Origin: Holosporales bacterium
GTDB lineage: Bacteria; Pseudomonadota; Alphaproteobacteria; BNTO01
Direction: 5' to 3'
Length of the DNA stretch: 6,894 nt
Assembly: GCA_031257945.1 (NCBI GenBank)
Contig: JAIRNU010000063.1
Coordinates: 1 to 6,894, forward strand
Positions 6,141 to 6,894 of this stretch are shown piece by piece (position 1 is the stretch's first letter; the number at the start of each line of letters is the position of its first letter). The translations under genes and the position numbers were made by a program. The notes beneath the pieces are model-generated. The model was given only the letters and a program-made list of their open reading frames with translations, ran no database searches and had not been told where the DNA came from.

Positions 6141-6198
6141 CGGCCAACGGATAAAAACAACGACTGAGTAAAAAATATTTACCAAAGCGATATTAGCA

Positions 6199-6226
6199 TT
6201 GTTTTTTTAAGCCAGTGTGCTATAAA
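6199..6226 (+). promoter_or_regulatory. Extended -10 promoter of the small exported protein gene
   Basis: TTGTTT (6199-6204) and TATAAA (6221-6226) are 16 bases apart, and TGC directly precedes the -10, giving an extended -10 element. Transcription would start near 6233, about 26 bases before the ATG. This gene therefore probably has its own promoter, separate from the zinc-ribbon gene that ends at 6140. Confidence 0.6.
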
Positions 6227-6258
6227 AAGTTTGTATTTTTCATTTAGGAGTTTTGATT

Positions 6259-6597
6259 ATGTTTGGTTTTAAAAAGTTTTTAGCTGGTATTGCTTTCTGT
6301 GCTGCGTGTGCGTTGACACCGTCTTTCGCTAGCGAGGCTCCTGTTGCTGATGCCACCGATGCGGTATATAGCATTGCAGTTGAGGCATTGGGCGATACGA
6401 ATACTACAGTTGTAAACTTAATCGGTAATGGCACCGAGCATGTCTTTAATGTCTTGAACAATAAAGTGTTGGTGGACGGATTGACCCAGTTAAGTGCGAC
6501 TACAAGCTCATTAAGTCAATCGGCGTACGAAATAATTCTCGCCGTGTTGGGCGCGATCTCTGCTGTTGAAAACCTCACTTTCCTCAAGCTAGGCTAG
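6259..6597 (+). CDS. Small exported protein of unknown function
   Basis: I do not recognise this 112-residue protein. It begins MFGFKKFLAGIAFCAACALT, a short basic start and hydrophobic core, then PSFA-SEAPVAD. This is a good Sec signal peptide with likely signal peptidase I cleavage after A24, leaving about 88 residues. The two cysteines in the core do not make a lipobox. The mature part is rich in Ala, Val, Thr, Asn and Leu. It has the segment DTNTTVVNLIGNGTEHVFNV, then LNNKVLVDGLTQLSATTSSL, and a hydrophobic stretch AYEIILAVLGAISAV (89-103) near the end that could be an amphipathic or membrane helix. ATG 6259 is firmly supported by AGGAG at 6246-6250 with 8-base spacing. A strong-looking promoter precedes it. 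The signals suggest a highly expressed periplasmic or surface protein, but that is inference. Confidence 0.78.
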   Translation: MFGFKKFLAGIAFCAACALTPSFASEAPVADATDAVYSIAVEALGDTNTTVVNLIGNGTEHVFNVLNNKVLVDGLTQLSATTSSLSQSAYEIILAVLGAISAVENLTFLKLG

Positions 6598-6619
6598 TAA
6601 TATCGTTGTCTGAGGTTTT
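6569..6619. repeat. 9-bp inverted repeat spanning the stop codon of the exported protein gene
   Basis: AAAACCTCA (6569-6577) is perfectly complementary to TGAGGTTTT (6611-6619), with a 33-base loop that contains the TAG stop. A short T run (6628-6631) lies downstream. It might help end or stabilise the transcript, but the loop is long and the arms are AT-rich. Confidence 0.35.
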
Positions 6620-6894
6620 GCTAGACCTTTTCCCGAATCATCAAAGTTGGGTTTTAGTCGAGTACGAACAGCAAGGCAGATCCCCACAAAGGCGTGAACT
6701 TTGTGGGGTGCACCCCTTACTCCTGTACATTGCGAATCAACCATATCAATAATAATCCTCAGTAATTTATACTATAATTCAACAAAAATTATTTTTAAGT
6801 GATTATTCTTTTATTTAAAAGCCAAGTAAGAAAATTTCTCAGAAAGCCGCGTTCGACCGTTATTTCGCGCATTCCAATTCGGAACAAGCTATAA
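6598..6894. other. Terminal stretch without a recognisable gene
   Basis: About 300 bases hold no supportable coding region. The inverted repeat ending at 6619 and the hairpin at 6682-6716 are the main structures. Downstream is an AT-rich block with a perfect plus-strand TATAAT at 6773-6778 but no credible -35, which could belong to a gene beyond the window. A 31-residue frame from GTG 6799 to a TAA at 6892-6894 has no ribosome binding site and no recognisable similarity. Confidence 0.5.
6682..6716. repeat. Perfect 10-bp hairpin overlapping a 12-bp palindrome
   Basis: CCCCACAAAG (6682-6691) and CTTTGTGGGG (6699-6708) form a perfect 10-bp stem with a 7-base loop, GCGTGAA. The GGGG of the 3' arm is also the left half of the palindrome GGGGTGCACCCC (6705-6716). 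The two foldings therefore compete for the same G residues. No T run follows on either strand, so this is not a classical intrinsic terminator, though it lies about 85 bases after the exported protein stop and could protect or end that transcript. Confidence 0.7.

Noticed and set aside
6168..6182. GTAAAAAATATTTAC as a terminator after the zinc-ribbon gene
   Set aside because: Only a 5-bp AT stem with no adjacent T run; too weak to call.
6799..6894. 31-residue frame from GTG ending exactly at the window edge, behind a TATAAT
   Set aside because: No ribosome binding site, no -35 box and no recognisable similarity; too short to support.

Overview
The window looks like a chromosomal stretch of an alphaproteobacterium. 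It is moderately AT-rich, with several decayed accessory genes beside core genes, which suggests a host-associated lineage of the Holosporales or Rickettsiales kind. That placement is an inference. The best supports are the alphaproteobacterial character of the FtsB-like protein (an LLRPENLDIDMLEEQAR motif), the omega subunit (DNDKTPVIALREIAEETV) and an MJ0042-type zinc-ribbon protein with a DUF3426-like end. No rRNA, tRNA, CRISPR array or intact mobile element is visible.

Positions 1-1210 form a minus-strand accessory zone. An intact ribbon-helix-helix antitoxin overlaps a YoeB/Txe-type toxin by 20 bases. The toxin stops just where the catalytic His-Tyr end should be, so the module is probably half dead. 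A gene-poor gap at 560-928 carries the antitoxin promoter at its edge, and beyond it lies a fragment of a RhuM-family gene.

Positions 1269-3503 hold envelope and cell-shape genes. A plus-strand DedA-family membrane protein converges on a minus-strand ftsB-rodA pair, with 14 bases between the converging stops. FtsB belongs to the divisome and RodA is the glycan polymerase of the elongasome. Their genes are only 4 bases apart, which predicts coupled translation. A run of ten G residues lies near the start of rodA.

Positions 3513-6140 hold a divergent promoter region, then rpoZ (omega subunit of RNA polymerase) with a very acidic C-terminal tail, then a 624-residue membrane protein. The latter has an N-terminal zinc ribbon, a long low-complexity cytoplasmic linker with a 42-bp Pro-rich tandem repeat, one membrane segment and a DUF3426-like domain. 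The two are probably cotranscribed.

Positions 6141-6894 hold a small exported protein of unknown function behind a strong-looking extended -10 promoter and a perfect Shine-Dalgarno sequence. After it comes about 300 bases without a recognisable gene, containing a 10-bp hairpin that shares its 3' arm with a 12-bp palindrome. I found no complete undescribed system. The items most worth a second look are the zinc-ribbon protein, the acidic omega tail, the G10 tract in rodA, and the small exported protein with its downstream hairpins.
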